A stretch of DNA of 64,000 nucleotides from Streptomyces sp. HUAS MG91 (GTDB lineage Bacteria; Actinomycetota; Actinomycetes; Streptomycetales; Streptomycetaceae): assembly GCF_040529335.1 (NCBI RefSeq), contig NZ_CP159534.1, positions 4,960,001 to 5,024,000 on the forward strand, read 5' to 3'. The position numbers were made by a program, and so were the translations under genes. Within the stretch, counting starts at the first letter, position 1. Each line of letters begins with the position of its first letter. Shown here piece by piece: positions 39,704-53,964 of this stretch. Under the pieces are notes generated by a model, which worked only from the letters and a program-made list of their open reading frames with translations, was not told the DNA's origin and did not search any database.

Positions 39704-40138
39704 ATGCCTCCCAAGAAGAAGAAGGTCACGGGGCTCATCAAGCTCCAGATCCAGGCCGGCGCCGCCAACCCGGCCCCGCCGGTCGGCCCCGCGCTGGGCC
39801 AGCACGGCGTCAACATCATGGAGTTCTGCAAGGCCTACAACGCCGCGACCGAGTCGCAGCGTGGCTGGGTCATCCCGGTGGAGATCACGGTTTACGAGGA
39901 CCGCTCGTTCACCTTCATCACCAAGACCCCGCCGGCCGCGAAGATGATCCTCAAGGCCGCTGGTGTCGAGAAGGGCTCCGGCGAGCCCCACAAGACCAAG
40001 GTCGCCAAGATCACCGAGGCGCAGGTCCGCGAGATCGCCACCACCAAGATGGCCGACCTCAACGCCAACGACCTGGACGCCGCGTCGAAGATCATCGCCG
40101 GCACCGCCCGCTCCATGGGCATCACGGTCGAGGGCTGA
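39704..40138 (+). CDS. rplK: 50S ribosomal protein L11
   Basis: A 144-residue protein of the GTPase-associated centre of the large subunit, where thiostrepton acts. [38 protein letters not shown] is the N-terminal signature, with the Pro-rich switch, and [12 protein letters not shown] the C terminus. GGAGAGAG lies before the ATG. rplA follows 91 bases later. Confidence 0.97.
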
Positions 40139-40229
40139 CGGCTCCTTTCGTAGCCCCTCGTAAGCAGAACACCGTGGTAGGGCCTGCTCGGCCCGCACCA
40201 CGACTCCTCAGACACACACAGGAGCAGTA

Positions 40230-40961
40230 GTGAGCAAGCGCAGCAAGACTCTCCGCGCTGCGGACGCCAAGGTCGACCGGGACAAGTTCTACGCCCCGCT
40301 CGAGGCGATCCGTCTCGCCAAGGAGACCTCCGCGACGAAGTTCGACGGCACCGTCGAGGTCGCCTTCCGCCTGGGCGTTGACCCGCGCAAGGCCGACCAG
40401 ATGGTCCGTGGCACCGTGAACCTCCCGCACGGCACCGGCAAGACCGCCCGGGTCCTGGTCTTCGCGACCGGTGACCGTGCTGCGGCCGCGGAGGCCGCCG
40501 GCGCCGACATCGTCGGCTCCGACGAGCTCATCGACGAGATCTCCAAGGGCCAGCGCCTGAACGAGTTCGACGCCGTTGTCGCCACCCCGGACCTCATGGG
40601 CAAGGTCGGCCGCCTCGGCCGCGTGCTCGGTCCGCGTGGCCTGATGCCGAACCCGAAGACCGGCACCGTGACCCCGGACGTGGCCAAGGCCGTGAACGAG
40701 ATCAAGGGCGGCAAGATCGAGTTCCGCGTCGACAAGCACTCGAACCTGCACTTCATCATCGGCAAGGTGTCCTTCGACGACACCAAGCTGGTGGAGAACT
40801 ACGGCGCGGCGCTCGACGAGATCCTTCGTCTGAAGCCGTCCGCCGCCAAGGGTCGCTACATCAAGAAGGCCGCCATCGCCACCACGATGGGCCCCGGCGT
40901 TCCGGTCGACCCGAACCGCACCCGGAACCTCCTCGTCGAGGAGGACCCGGCTGCTGTCTGA
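40230..40961 (+). CDS. rplA: 50S ribosomal protein L1
   Basis: A 243-residue protein of the L1 stalk that moves with tRNA at the E site and represses its own operon in other bacteria. Visible: [56 protein letters not shown], and [16 protein letters not shown] end ([18 protein letters not shown]). The GTG at 40230 has AGGAGCA ahead. A strong terminator follows, so the lipoprotein genes downstream are separate. Confidence 0.97.
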   Translation: MSKRSKTLRAADAKVDRDKFYAPLEAIRLAKETSATKFDGTVEVAFRLGVDPRKADQMVRGTVNLPHGTGKTARVLVFATGDRAAAAEAAGADIVGSDELIDEISKGQRLNEFDAVVATPDLMGKVGRLGRVLGPRGLMPNPKTGTVTPDVAKAVNEIKGGKIEFRVDKHSNLHFIIGKVSFDDTKLVENYGAALDEILRLKPSAAKGRYIKKAAIATTMGPGVPVDPNRTRNLLVEEDPAAV

Positions 40962-40990
40962 GTCCCTTCGTGACTCGCTGAAGTCGGCTA

Positions 40991-41030
40991 CGGGCCCCGC
41001 ACCTTCCGAGGTGCGGGGCCCGTTCCTCTT
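40991..41030 (+). terminator. Terminator of rplKA
   Basis: CGGGCCCCGCACCT, loop TCCG, exact complement (41009-41022), then TTCCTCTTTT. Confidence 0.92.
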
Positions 41031-41090
41031 TTCCCGTCCCCTCGTCGGCGCCGCTGCGCTAGCGTCGCGGTGATCGACCCGGGGGAGCCG

Positions 41091-41777
41091 ATGAGACACG
41101 GACGACTGGTGGTGCCCGCCATCGTGGGCGCACTGCTCGCGGGCTGCGGCGGCGGGCGGAGCCCCGGTGCGGACGAGGCGGCCGGTGCGCTGCACCGGGC
41201 CCGTCAGAAGGTCACCGCGGCCGGTTCGGCCCGGGTCGACGCGACGATGCGCACCGGCGGCACCCTCTCCTCGCGCTCCACCGGCGCCCTCAGCTGGTCG
41301 CGCGGCGTGCAGGGAACGGTGACGGTCCGGGTCACCGGCGGTGAGCTGGCCGCCTCCACCCGGAAGCTGGGCGGCGATCCGTCCCAGACCCGCTTCCTGC
41401 CCGACGCCTACTACACGCGGATGACGGACGCGTTCGCCGCCGGGCAGGGCGGCAGGCACTGGATCCGGCACCCGTACGACACGACCAGTGACCTCACCCC
41501 GGCCGACGCGCTGAAGGCGCTCGGCGCGGCCGACGACGTCCACCGGGTGGGACGGGCCACCGTGCGCGGCACCGAGACCACCCACTACCGGGGGACCGCG
41601 GGCAAGCAGCGCCTGGAGGTGTGGCTCGACGCCCGCCACCTCCTGGTCCAACGCGCCTGTCGCGAGGGCGAGTTCACCGTCACCGTCCGCTACAGCGACT
41701 ACGGCGTCGCCGCCACGGCCGAGCGGCCGCCCGCCCACGACACCGTGGACCTCGCCGACGTGGCGGCGGGCGGCTGA
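41091..41777 (+). CDS. Lipoprotein, LolA/LppX-like fold, first of two paralogues
   Basis: A 228-residue exported lipoprotein. Signal MRHGRLVVPAIVGALLAGC ends in a lipobox (LLAGC), then a Gly-rich linker. The mature part has alternating strands with SARVDATMRTGG, TVTVRVTGGE, YYTRM, GTETTHYRGT, LEVWLDARHLLVQ, a pattern of LolA/LppX-like half-barrels that bind lipids. The ATG at 41091 has GGGGGAG ahead. It is paralogous to the next gene and the two sit as an insert between rplA and rplJ. Function unknown. Confidence 0.82.
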   Translation: MRHGRLVVPAIVGALLAGCGGGRSPGADEAAGALHRARQKVTAAGSARVDATMRTGGTLSSRSTGALSWSRGVQGTVTVRVTGGELAASTRKLGGDPSQTRFLPDAYYTRMTDAFAAGQGGRHWIRHPYDTTSDLTPADALKALGAADDVHRVGRATVRGTETTHYRGTAGKQRLEVWLDARHLLVQRACREGEFTVTVRYSDYGVAATAERPPAHDTVDLADVAAGG

Positions 41778-41846
41778 AACCGGACGGCTGTCCGAGGCGT
41801 CCCCTAAGGTGCGATGAGTACACGTGTTCCAAGGGGTGGTTACGAG

Positions 41847-42725
41847 ATGTCTGTTGTCGTGCGACGCACGGTCGGCGCCGTCGCCGGGACCGCACTGCTG
41901 TGCGCGGGAGCCGTGGCGTGCGGCGGCGGCTCCGGCGCGAGCGGCACGAAGGCCGCGTCCGGCGATGCCCGGGCCGCGCGGGCGGTCACGGCCGCGTACC
42001 AGAAGACCGCGAAGGCCGGGTCGGCCAAGGTCGCGATGACGATGAGGACGCCGTCGGCGCTCGGCGGCGGCAGCGTGAGGCTCTCCGGCACCATGGGCTG
42101 GAACCCCACCGTCATGGATATGACCATGAAGGGCTCCGGCATCGACACCCGCGGCGCGGACCTCCCCGGCACCATGCGCATGATCATGCGGGACGGCGCG
42201 ATGTACGTGGACGGGGGCGCGGCCGCCGCCGAGAAGACGGACGGCAAGCGCTGGATGAAGCTGGACCTCGCCGGACTCGGCGCGCAGGCCGGCGGGCTCG
42301 GCAGCATGGACCAGGACCCGGCGCGGCAGATCGCCGTCCTCCTCGACTCGCCCAACCTGAAGCACCTGGGCTCCGCCACCGTCGACGGCGAGCGGACCGA
42401 GCACTACAAGGGGACGCTGACGGTCGAGGAGATGATGAAGTCGAACGACGCGCCGAAGGTCCTCGGCGCGGACGAGCGCGCCCGCCTCCTGAAGAACGTC
42501 GAGAAGGCCGGCATCAAGGACTACGACACCGAGCTGTGGGTGAACAAGGACGACCTGCCGGTCCGGATGGACGTCACGATGGACAGCCCCCAGGGGCGCG
42601 TCCAGGTGTCGGAGACGTTCTCGGACTACGGGGCCCCGGTGCGGGTCGACGTCCCGCCCGCCGGACAGACCTACGACCTCATGGACTCGTTCGCGAAGCT
42701 CGGCAAGGGCACGCTCCAGGGCTGA
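41847..42725 (+). CDS. Lipoprotein, LolA/LppX-like fold, second paralogue
   Basis: A 292-residue exported lipoprotein. The signal peptide ends GAVAC, giving the acylated Cys, followed by a Gly/Ser linker. The body repeats the features of the preceding gene at greater length: AYQKTAKAGSAKVAMTMRTP, strands with MDMTMKGSG, TEHYKGTLTVEEMM, YDTELWVNKDDLPVRMDVTM. Such proteins may carry lipids or hydrophobic compounds at the outer face of the membrane. The ATG at 41847 is preferred over upstream starts. It is 69 bases after the first paralogue. Confidence 0.82.
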   Translation: MSVVVRRTVGAVAGTALLCAGAVACGGGSGASGTKAASGDARAARAVTAAYQKTAKAGSAKVAMTMRTPSALGGGSVRLSGTMGWNPTVMDMTMKGSGIDTRGADLPGTMRMIMRDGAMYVDGGAAAAEKTDGKRWMKLDLAGLGAQAGGLGSMDQDPARQIAVLLDSPNLKHLGSATVDGERTEHYKGTLTVEEMMKSNDAPKVLGADERARLLKNVEKAGIKDYDTELWVNKDDLPVRMDVTMDSPQGRVQVSETFSDYGAPVRVDVPPAGQTYDLMDSFAKLGKGTLQG

Positions 42726-42726
42726 T

Positions 42727-42756
42727 TTGCCTGACTCCGTGCCGGTCCCGTACTCT
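42727..42756 (+). promoter_or_regulatory. Promoter of rplJL
   Basis: TTGCCT (42727-42732), 18 bases, TACTCT (42751-42756). It begins right at the end of the lipoprotein gene. Confidence 0.65.
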
Positions 42757-42762
42757 TCACCA

Positions 42763-42984
42763 GAAGCCAAAGACCGCTGGTCGTCGCTGTGTTCTCGCAA
42801 GAGGGTGCGGTGGCCGAAGGATCCGCTGAAACTGCGGACGACCCGCGCAGGTGACTGAGGAAGTGCTCCCGTACGGATCCGTCCGTACAGGTCGAGCTCA
42901 CGCCCCAAGCGCCTGCGCTGGGGCGTTTTGTTTTGCCGGCCCCTTCTGAGCGGTCCTCATCACCCGGAAGGAGGCCGACGCTCT
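42763..42984 (+). ncRNA. Ribosomal protein L10 leader with attenuator
   Basis: The 220-base leader of rplJ starts with AAGCCAAAGACCGCTGG, the type of structured region bound by L10-L7/L12 in other bacteria. A G+C-rich stem (ACGCCCC to GGGGCGT, 42900-42926) followed by TTTTGTTTTG is an intrinsic terminator within it, a classic attenuator position. The call rests on position, length and the attenuator; a covariance search would decide. Confidence 0.72.
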
Positions 42985-43515
42985 ATGCCGACGCCCGACA
43001 AGGCTGCCGCGGTAGCCGAGCTCACGGACAAGTTCCGCAGCTCGAACGCCGCCGTGCTGACCGAGTACCGGGGTCTCACCGTGGCCCAGCTCAAGCAGCT
43101 GCGCCGTTCGCTCGGTGAGAACTCCGAGTACGCCGTGGTGAAGAACACGCTGACCAAGATCGCGGCCAACGCGGCCGGGATCGACACGCTCGACGACCTG
43201 TTCAACGGTCCGACGGCGGTTGCCTTCGTCACCGGTGACCCGGTGGAGTCGGCGAAGGGTCTTCGTGACTTCGCCAAGGACAACCCGAACCTCGTCATCA
43301 AGGGCGGTGTCCTTGACGGCAAGGCGCTGTCCGCCGACGAGATCAAGAAGCTCGCGGACCTCGAGTCCCGCGAGGTTCTGCTCAGCAAGCTGGCCGGTGC
43401 GTTCAAGGGCAAGCAGTCCCAGGCTGCTCAGCTCTTCCAGGCGCTCCCGTCGAAGTTCGTCCGCACCGCGGAGGCGCTTCGGGTCAAGCAGGCCGAGCAG
43501 GGCGGTGCCGAGTAA
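42985..43515 (+). CDS. rplJ: 50S ribosomal protein L10
   Basis: A 176-residue stalk base protein that binds L11/23S rRNA and carries the L7/L12 dimers. [56 protein letters not shown] is conserved, as is the C-terminal helix that holds L7/L12. The ATG at 42985 is preceded by GGAAGGAGG. It is followed by rplL. Confidence 0.97.
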   Translation: MPTPDKAAAVAELTDKFRSSNAAVLTEYRGLTVAQLKQLRRSLGENSEYAVVKNTLTKIAANAAGIDTLDDLFNGPTAVAFVTGDPVESAKGLRDFAKDNPNLVIKGGVLDGKALSADEIKKLADLESREVLLSKLAGAFKGKQSQAAQLFQALPSKFVRTAEALRVKQAEQGGAE

Positions 43516-43625
43516 TTCGGCTCGCACCTTGACCGCCGCCTGAGGCGACGGTCGAAGCGGGCCGACAGTACGCCCGCCTACATGGACAACCGGCACCAGC
43601 CGATTTAGTGGAAGGATCGCCCATC

Positions 43626-44009
43626 ATGGCGAAGCTCAGCCAGGAAGACCTGCTCGCCCAGTTCGAGGAGATGACCCTCATCGAGCTCTCCGAGTTCGTG
43701 AAGGCCTTCGAGGAGAAGTTCGACGTCACCGCCGCCGCGGCCGTCGCCGTCGCCGGCCCCGCCGGCCCGGGCGCCCCGGTCGAGGCCGAGGCCGAGCAGG
43801 ACGAGTTCGACGTCATCCTCACGGGTGCCGGCGAGAAGAAGATCCAGGTCATCAAGGTCGTGCGTGAGCTGACCTCCCTGGGTCTGAAGGAGGCCAAGGA
43901 CCTCGTCGACGGCACCCCGAAGCCGGTCCTCGAGAAGGTCGCCAAGGACGCCGCGGAGAAGGCCGCCGAGGCCCTCAAGGGCGCCGGCGCCTCCGTCGAG
44001 GTCAAGTAA
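43626..44009 (+). CDS. rplL: 50S ribosomal protein L7/L12
   Basis: A 127-residue stalk protein that recruits translation GTPases. The dimerising N domain ([34 protein letters not shown]), an Ala/Pro/Gly hinge and the C domain ([43 protein letters not shown]) are all typical. GGAAGGAT stands ahead of the ATG at 43626; the frame to 43608 is open but not conserved. It is in one operon with rplJ. Confidence 0.97.
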   Translation: MAKLSQEDLLAQFEEMTLIELSEFVKAFEEKFDVTAAAAVAVAGPAGPGAPVEAEAEQDEFDVILTGAGEKKIQVIKVVRELTSLGLKEAKDLVDGTPKPVLEKVAKDAAEKAAEALKGAGASVEVK

Positions 44010-44077
44010 CACCTCTTCGAGTCTGCAGACTCTTCTGCGGTGAAAACTGCTCCCCCGGGAGCTGTAACACCGACGTA

Positions 44078-44115
44078 CCGAAGGGCGATCACCCAGTTGG
44101 GTGGTCGCCTTTCGG
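44078..44115 (+). terminator. Hairpin between rplL and rpoB
   Basis: CCGAAGGGCGATCACCC and GGGTGGTCGCCTTTCGG around AGTT. There is no U run, so it is perhaps a partial terminator that lowers rpoBC transcription relative to rplJL. Confidence 0.6.
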
Positions 44116-44389
44116 CGTTGTCTGGCACGCAGGCCGAGGGTGCCTTGCACTGTCGGTCGCGCGGAGTATGGTGATCTTCGTTGTGCCTGGCGCCACCCCT
44201 GTTCGGCCAAGAGGGGGCCTTGACGAACAGCACGCAGCGCGCAATTCTCAGGACGCGTCGTCACAACAGGATCCGGTTCCGAGGCATGGATCGACGGCGA
44301 AGAGGGCAGTAAGGATGTGCGCTCCGCGTACAGGGCATGCCGCACACAGTGAACGGTTGAGAACAACGAGGGTGTCAAAAAACCCGCAC
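44116..44389. other. Upstream region of rpoB, no gene
   Basis: No gene is supported between rplL and rpoB. A short frame at 44168-44440 runs over the rpoB promoter and has no known features. Confidence 0.7.
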
Positions 44390-44418
44390 TGGACATCAGT
44401 GGGCCTTCTGGCTACACT
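44390..44418 (+). promoter_or_regulatory. Promoter of rpoBC
   Basis: TGGACA (44390-44395), 17 bases, TACACT (44413-44418). It is 165 bases before the rpoB start. Confidence 0.7.
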
Positions 44419-44582
44419 GTCCCTTTGCGCTGCCTGTTAGCTGCTCCCTGCCCGTCACCAGGGGCATGCCCTCGCTTGAGCACAGTGGACTGATCCGGCC
44501 CTGACCAGGGCTTTTCTTTCCCTCTGCATGGCTTGGGACCGGTACGCGCGTAGTGAGTCCGAGCCCTCGGAAGGACCCCCTC

Positions 44583-47500
44583 TTGGCCGCCTCGCGCAAC
44601 GCCTCGACCGCGAATACGAACAACGGCGCAAGCACCGCCCCGCTGCGCATCTCCTTTGCAAAGATCAAGGAGCCCCTCGAGGTTCCGAACCTGCTCGCGC
44701 TGCAGACCGAGAGCTTTGACTGGCTGCTCGGCAACACCGCCTGGCAGAGTCGGGTCGAGGCGGCTCTGGAGTCGGGTCAGGACGTCCCCACGAAGTCCGG
44801 TCTGGAGGAGATCTTCGAGGAGATCTCCCCGATCGAGGACTTCTCCGGGTCGATGTCGCTGACCTTCCGCGACCACCGTTTCGAGCCGCCGAAGAACAGC
44901 ATCGACGAGTGCAAGGAGCGCGACTTCACGTTCGCCGCCCCGCTCTTCGTGACGGCCGAGTTCACCAACAACGAGACCGGCGAGATCAAGTCCCAGACGG
45001 TCTTCATGGGCGACTTCCCGCTCATGACCAACAAGGGCACCTTCGTCATCAACGGCACCGAGCGTGTCGTGGTGTCGCAGCTGGTCCGCTCGCCGGGTGT
45101 CTACTTCGACTCCTCCATCGACAAGACGTCCGACAAGGACATCTTCTCCGCCAAGATCATCCCGTCCCGGGGTGCCTGGCTGGAGATGGAGATCGACAAG
45201 CGCGACATGGTCGGTGTCCGCATCGACCGCAAGCGCAAGCAGTCCGTCACCGTCCTGCTCAAGGCTCTCGGTTGGACGACCGAGCAGATCCTCGAGGAGT
45301 TCGGCGAGTACGAGTCCATGCGCGCCACCCTGGAGAAGGACCACACCCAGGGCCAGGACGACGCGCTGCTCGACATCTACCGCAAGCTGCGCCCGGGCGA
45401 GCCGCCCACGCGTGAGGCTGCTCAGACGCTGCTCGAGAACCTCTACTTCAACCCCAAGCGCTACGACCTCGCGAAGGTCGGCCGCTACAAGGTGAACAAG
45501 AAGCTCGGCGCGGACGAGCCGCTGGACGCCGGCGTGCTCACCACCGACGACGTCATCGCCACCATCAAGTACCTGGTGAAGCTGCACGCCGGTGAGACCG
45601 AGACGGTCGCCGAGTCGGGCCGTTCGATCATCGTCGAGACCGACGACATCGACCACTTCGGCAACCGCCGTATCCGTAACGTCGGTGAGCTCATCCAGAA
45701 CCAGGTCCGTACGGGTCTCGCCCGTATGGAGCGCGTCGTGCGCGAGCGCATGACGACCCAGGACGTCGAGGCGATCACCCCGCAGACCCTGATCAACATC
45801 CGCCCCGTGGTGGCGTCGATCAAGGAGTTCTTCGGTACGTCGCAGCTGTCCCAGTTCATGGACCAGAACAACCCGCTGTCGGGGCTGACGCACAAGCGTC
45901 GTCTGAACGCCCTCGGCCCGGGTGGTCTCTCCCGTGAGCGGGCCGGCTTCGAGGTCCGAGACGTGCACCCGTCGCACTACGGCCGCATGTGCCCGATCGA
46001 GACCCCCGAAGGCCCGAACATCGGTCTGATCGGCTCGCTCGCCTCGTACGGCCGGATCAACCCGTTCGGCTTCATCGAGACGCCGTACCGCAAGGTCGTC
46101 GAGGGCGTCGTCGGTGACGACGTCGACTACCTGACCGCCGATGAAGAGGACCGCTTCGTCATCGCGCAGGCCAACGCGCCGCTGAACGACGACTTCCAGT
46201 TCGTCGAGAACCGCGTGCTGGTCCGCCGCCGTGGCGGAGAGGTCGACTACGTGCCCGGCACGGACGTCGACTACATGGACGTCTCGCCGCGCCAGATGGT
46301 GTCGGTCGCGACCGCCATGATCCCGTTCCTCGAGCACGACGACGCCAACCGTGCCCTCATGGGCGCGAACATGATGCGTCAGGCCGTGCCGCTGATTAAG
46401 TCCGAGGCGCCGCTCGTCGGCACCGGCATGGAGTACCGCTGCGCCACCGACGCCGGCGACGTGCTCAAGGCCGAGAAGGACGGTGTGGTCCAGGAGGTCT
46501 CCGCGGACTACATCACCATCACCAACGACGACGGCACGTACACCACGTACCGCCTGTCGAAGTTCTCCCGCTCCAACCAGGGCACTTCTGTCAACCAGAA
46601 GGTCGTCGTGGACGAGGGCGCGCGGATCATCGCCGGTCAGGTCCTGGCCGACGGTCCCGCGACCGAAGAGGGCGAGATGGCCCTCGGCAAGAACCTGCTC
46701 GTGGCGTTCATGCCCTGGGAGGGTCACAACTACGAGGACGCGATCATCCTGTCGCAGCGCCTCGTGCAGGACGACGTCCTCTCCTCGATCCACATCGAGG
46801 AGCACGAGGTCGACGCCCGTGACACCAAGCTGGGCCCGGAGGAGATCACCCGGGACATCCCGAACGTCTCCGAGGAGGTCCTCGCCGACCTCGACGAGCG
46901 CGGCATCATCCGCATCGGTGCGGACGTCGTCGCCGGCGACATCCTCGTCGGCAAGGTCACGCCCAAGGGCGAGACCGAGCTGACGCCGGAGGAGCGCCTG
47001 CTGCGCGCCATCTTCGGTGAGAAGGCCCGTGAGGTCCGTGACACCTCGCTGAAGGTGCCGCACGGCGAGATCGGCAAGGTCATCGGCGTCCGCGTCTTCG
47101 ACCGTGAAGAGGGCGACGAGCTGCCGCCGGGCGTGAACCAGCTGGTTCGTGTCTACGTGGCGCAGAAGCGCAAGATCACGGACGGTGACAAGCTCGCCGG
47201 CCGCCACGGCAACAAGGGCGTCATCTCGAAGATCCTTCCGATCGAGGACATGCCGTTCCTCGAGGACGGAACTCCGGTCGACATCATCCTGAACCCGCTG
47301 GGTGTGCCGTCCCGAATGAACCCGGGACAGGTCCTGGAGATCCACCTCGGCTGGCTCGCCAGCCAGGGCTGGGACGTCTCCGGCCTCGGCGACGAGTGGG
47401 CCCAGCGCCTCCAGGCGATCGGCGCCGACCAGGTCCAGCCGCGTACGAACGTCGCGACCCCGGTCTTCGACGGTGCGCGTGAGGACGAGCTCGCGGGTCT

Positions 47501-48068
47501 GCTGGAGCACACCATCCCGAACCGCGACGGCGACCGCATGGTCCTCCCGTCCGGCAAGGCGCGGCTGTTCGACGGCCGCTCCGGTGAGCCGTTCCCGGAC
47601 CCGATCTCCATCGGGTACATGTACATCCTCAAGCTGCACCACCTGGTCGACGACAAGCTCCACGCCCGTTCGACCGGTCCGTACTCGATGATCACCCAGC
47701 AGCCGCTGGGTGGTAAGGCTCAGTTCGGTGGCCAGCGCTTCGGTGAGATGGAGGTGTGGGCGCTGGAGGCGTACGGCGCCGCTTACGCCCTCCAGGAGCT
47801 GCTGACGATCAAGTCCGACGACGTCACCGGCCGCGTGAAGGTCTACGAGGCCATCGTCAAGGGCGAGAACATCCCCGAGCCCGGCATTCCCGAGTCCTTC
47901 AAGGTGCTCATCAAGGAAATGCAGTCCCTGTGCCTCAACGTGGAGGTGCTGTCCTCGGACGGCATGTCCATCGAGATGCGCGACACCGACGAGGACGTCT
48001 TCCGCGCGGCGGAGGAGCTCGGCATCGACCTGTCCCGGCGCGAGCCGAGCAGCGTCGAAGAGGTCTGA
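44583..48068 (+). CDS. rpoB: RNA polymerase beta subunit, Asn442 variant
   Basis: The 1161-residue catalytic beta subunit. The TTG at 44583 is the start by the GGAAGGA 7 bases ahead, by conservation ([11 protein letters not shown]) and by exact agreement with the length known for S. coelicolor; GTG 44553 lacks a site. The rifampicin cluster reads [20 protein letters not shown] then [10 protein letters not shown]; His437 is intact, while residue 442 is Asn. S. lividans rifampicin mutants are known at Ser442 (E. coli 531), so the ancestral Ser is replaced here. Other core motifs are unchanged (for example [19 protein letters not shown]). rpoC follows after 100 bases. Confidence 0.97.
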   Translation: MAASRNASTANTNNGASTAPLRISFAKIKEPLEVPNLLALQTESFDWLLGNTAWQSRVEAALESGQDVPTKSGLEEIFEEISPIEDFSGSMSLTFRDHRFEPPKNSIDECKERDFTFAAPLFVTAEFTNNETGEIKSQTVFMGDFPLMTNKGTFVINGTERVVVSQLVRSPGVYFDSSIDKTSDKDIFSAKIIPSRGAWLEMEIDKRDMVGVRIDRKRKQSVTVLLKALGWTTEQILEEFGEYESMRATLEKDHTQGQDDALLDIYRKLRPGEPPTREAAQTLLENLYFNPKRYDLAKVGRYKVNKKLGADEPLDAGVLTTDDVIATIKYLVKLHAGETETVAESGRSIIVETDDIDHFGNRRIRNVGELIQNQVRTGLARMERVVRERMTTQDVEAITPQTLINIRPVVASIKEFFGTSQLSQFMDQNNPLSGLTHKRRLNALGPGGLSRERAGFEVRDVHPSHYGRMCPIETPEGPNIGLIGSLASYGRINPFGFIETPYRKVVEGVVGDDVDYLTADEEDRFVIAQANAPLNDDFQFVENRVLVRRRGGEVDYVPGTDVDYMDVSPRQMVSVATAMIPFLEHDDANRALMGANMMRQAVPLIKSEAPLVGTGMEYRCATDAGDVLKAEKDGVVQEVSADYITITNDDGTYTTYRLSKFSRSNQGTSVNQKVVVDEGARIIAGQVLADGPATEEGEMALGKNLLVAFMPWEGHNYEDAIILSQRLVQDDVLSSIHIEEHEVDARDTKLGPEEITRDIPNVSEEVLADLDERGIIRIGADVVAGDILVGKVTPKGETELTPEERLLRAIFGEKAREVRDTSLKVPHGEIGKVIGVRVFDREEGDELPPGVNQLVRVYVAQKRKITDGDKLAGRHGNKGVISKILPIEDMPFLEDGTPVDIILNPLGVPSRMNPGQVLEIHLGWLASQGWDVSGLGDEWAQRLQAIGADQVQPRTNVATPVFDGAREDELAGLLEHTIPNRDGDRMVLPSGKARLFDGRSGEPFPDPISIGYMYILKLHHLVDDKLHARSTGPYSMITQQPLGGKAQFGGQRFGEMEVWALEAYGAAYALQELLTIKSDDVTGRVKVYEAIVKGENIPEPGIPESFKVLIKEMQSLCLNVEVLSSDGMSIEMRDTDEDVFRAAEELGIDLSRREPSSVEEV

Positions 48069-48168
48069 CGGGAGTCCGGTGCGGGGGCTCAGGGATGAGC
48101 CCCCGCACCGACCCCGCGACCCCCGTTTCAGACCACAGACTTACAACCCTGAGAGGGATTGACGCATA

Positions 48169-52068
<3,900 letters not shown>

Positions 52069-52085
52069 GCGAGCAGCTGCTTGAT

Positions 52086-52131
52086 CCGCAGGGCGGTCAC
52101 CCCGAGAGAGTTCGGGGTGGCCGCCCTGCGG
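52086..52131 (+). terminator. Terminator of rpoBC
   Basis: A 20-base stem (CCGCAGGGCGGTCACCCCGA to its complement, one G-U pair) with a 6-base loop, 18 bases after the stop. Confidence 0.9.
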
Positions 52132-52184
52132 CGTGTTGCCGCATGATGGAGTGCACAACAGGTCAGCCCCGGGGGAGTGGTCTC

Positions 52185-52730
52185 GTGTCGAATCCGCAAT
52201 GGCAGCCGGCTCCCTGGCCGCCGCAGCAGAACCAGCAGGCTTCGATGCTGGCCGCGCACTCCGACCGGGAGCGGGCGGTCGATGTGCTGCGGGCCGGGTT
52301 CGCCGAGGGGCGGCTGCCGCAGCCGGAGTACGAGAAGCGGATCGAGCGGGCCTATCAGGCGCGCACCCTGGGCGAGCTGAGTACCCTCGTCGCGGATCTG
52401 CCGCAGGGGCCCGTGGGGCCGCAGCAGGCGCCCATGACGGGGTCCATGGCACCGGTTCCGCGGACCTTCCTGCCGGCCCCGCCGCCGCCCACCAACGGCA
52501 AGGCGATCGGCGCGCTGGCCTGTGGCGTGGGGACGTTCTTCTGCGGAGGCCTCACCGCGATCCCGGCGGTCGTCCTCGGACACATGGCGCGGGGTGAGAT
52601 CCGTCGCACTCAGGAGCAGGGCGACGGGATGGCCGTCGGCGGCATCGTGCTGGGCTGGCTGTGGATCGCCCTGTGGGCGTTCATCCTGGTCATCATCATG
52701 ATCGCGGCCGCGAGCTCGGGTTCCGGCTGA
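52185..52730 (+). CDS. DUF1707/DUF4190 membrane protein
   Basis: A 181-residue protein. The first part, MLAAHSDRERAVDVLRAGFAEGRLPQPEYEKRIERAYQARTLGELSTLVADLP, is the DUF1707 domain. After a Pro-rich linker two membrane helices follow (IGALACGVGTFFCGGLTAIPAVVLGHMARGEIRRTQEQGDGMAVGGIVLGWL), which is DUF4190. The function is unknown; such proteins are widespread in Streptomyces membranes. The GTG at 52185 has GGGGGAG 7 bases ahead. Confidence 0.87.
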   Translation: MSNPQWQPAPWPPQQNQQASMLAAHSDRERAVDVLRAGFAEGRLPQPEYEKRIERAYQARTLGELSTLVADLPQGPVGPQQAPMTGSMAPVPRTFLPAPPPPTNGKAIGALACGVGTFFCGGLTAIPAVVLGHMARGEIRRTQEQGDGMAVGGIVLGWLWIALWAFILVIIMIAAASSGSG

Positions 52731-52839
52731 GGCGGGTCGGGGGCGCGATCCGGCCACGCTCCGGAAACCCCCGACTACCGGGACGAATACCGCACGCGGA
52801 GACGAGAAGTCCGGCGTGTCGGAGTGGACTGCATTTGTT
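52731..52839. other. No gene, lead-in to the rpsL promoter
   Basis: Nothing is supported here. Confidence 0.6.
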
Positions 52840-52868
52840 TTGACCGAAGTCCGTGAGGTAGGTACGCT
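52840..52868 (+). promoter_or_regulatory. Promoter of the rpsL-rpsG-fusA(-tuf) operon
   Basis: TTGACC (52840-52845), 17 bases, TACGCT (52863-52868). Confidence 0.75.
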
Positions 52869-53080
52869 CAGACCTTGTGCCTGGGGTGTGCCTGGGCTCC
52901 TGTGCGTGTCATCTGCCGCACGGCGAGTCCGGATCAGGTCGCTCAATCTGATCACGGCCACCGCAATCTGCCGCTCCCCGCTCTTGAGCGGGGGTCTGCA
53001 GTATTCGACACACCCGACCGCGTGGGTCGGCAAAGTTCCAGGTTAGCTTTACTACTCGGCACACAGAAACCGGAGAAGTA
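52869..53080 (+). promoter_or_regulatory. Long rpsL leader with hairpins
   Basis: The 210 bases before rpsL contain CCCCGCTC/GAGCGGGG (52976-52993) and CCGACC/GGTCGG (about 53018-53033). No gene is seen. In other bacteria S7 represses this operon from within rpsL-rpsG, so the function of these hairpins is open. Confidence 0.5.
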
Positions 53081-53452
53081 GTGCCTACGATCCAGCAGCT
53101 GGTCCGGAAGGGCCGGCAGGACAAGGTCGAGAAGAACAAGACGCCCGCACTCGAGGGTTCGCCCCAGCGTCGTGGCGTCTGCACGCGTGTGTTCACGACC
53201 ACCCCGAAGAAGCCGAACTCGGCCCTCCGTAAGGTCGCGCGTGTGCGTCTGACCAGCGGCATCGAGGTCACGGCCTACATCCCGGGTGAGGGACACAACC
53301 TGCAGGAGCACTCCATCGTGCTCGTGCGCGGTGGCCGTGTGAAGGACCTGCCCGGTGTTCGTTACAAGATCATCCGCGGTTCGCTCGACACCCAGGGTGT
53401 CAAGAACCGCAAGCAGGCCCGCAGCCGCTACGGCGCCAAGAAGGAGAAGTAA
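53081..53452 (+). CDS. rpsL: 30S ribosomal protein S12
   Basis: A 123-residue decoding-centre protein. [18 protein letters not shown] starts it, [16 protein letters not shown] and [16 protein letters not shown] hold the Lys positions (43 and 88 in common numbering) whose change gives streptomycin resistance; both are wild type. The GTG start has GGAGAAGTA just before it. Confidence 0.97.
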   Translation: MPTIQQLVRKGRQDKVEKNKTPALEGSPQRRGVCTRVFTTTPKKPNSALRKVARVRLTSGIEVTAYIPGEGHNLQEHSIVLVRGGRVKDLPGVRYKIIRGSLDTQGVKNRKQARSRYGAKKEK

Positions 53453-53454
53453 GA

Positions 53455-53925
53455 ATGCCTCGTAAGGGCCCCGCCCCGAAGCGCCCGGTCATCATCGACC
53501 CGGTCTACGGTTCTCCTCTGGTGACCTCCCTCATCAACAAGGTGCTGCTGAACGGCAAGCGCTCCACCGCCGAGCGCATCGTGTACGGCGCCATGGAGGG
53601 CCTGCGTGAGAAGTCGGGCAACGACCCGGTCATCACGCTGAAGCGCGCGCTCGAGAACATCAAGCCGACCCTCGAGGTCAAGTCCCGCCGTGTCGGTGGC
53701 GCGACCTACCAGGTTCCGGTCGAGGTCAAGCCCGGCCGCGCCAACACCCTCGCGCTCCGCTGGCTCGTCGGTTACTCCCGCGCCCGTCGCGAGAAGACGA
53801 TGACCGAGCGTCTGATGAACGAGCTGCTCGACGCCTCCAACGGCCTCGGCGCTGCCGTCAAGAAGCGCGAGGACACGCACAAGATGGCCGAGTCCAACAA
53901 GGCCTTCGCGCACTACCGCTGGTAG
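53455..53925 (+). CDS. rpsG: 30S ribosomal protein S7
   Basis: A 156-residue primary 16S-binding protein of the head of the small subunit, also a translational repressor of this operon in other bacteria. [45 protein letters not shown] and [27 protein letters not shown] are typical. It begins 2 bases after rpsL. Confidence 0.97.
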   Translation: MPRKGPAPKRPVIIDPVYGSPLVTSLINKVLLNGKRSTAERIVYGAMEGLREKSGNDPVITLKRALENIKPTLEVKSRRVGGATYQVPVEVKPGRANTLALRWLVGYSRARREKTMTERLMNELLDASNGLGAAVKKREDTHKMAESNKAFAHYRW

Positions 53926-53964
53926 TCGCTACCCACATCGAGACCGAGAGAAGACTGAAGCCTT

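Noticed and set aside
44168..44440. Possible 90-residue ORF upstream of rpoB
   Set aside because: No recognisable features, and it spans the rpoBC promoter.
44553..44582. Earlier GTG start of rpoB
   Set aside because: No ribosome site; TTG 44583 has one and gives the known length of 1161 residues.
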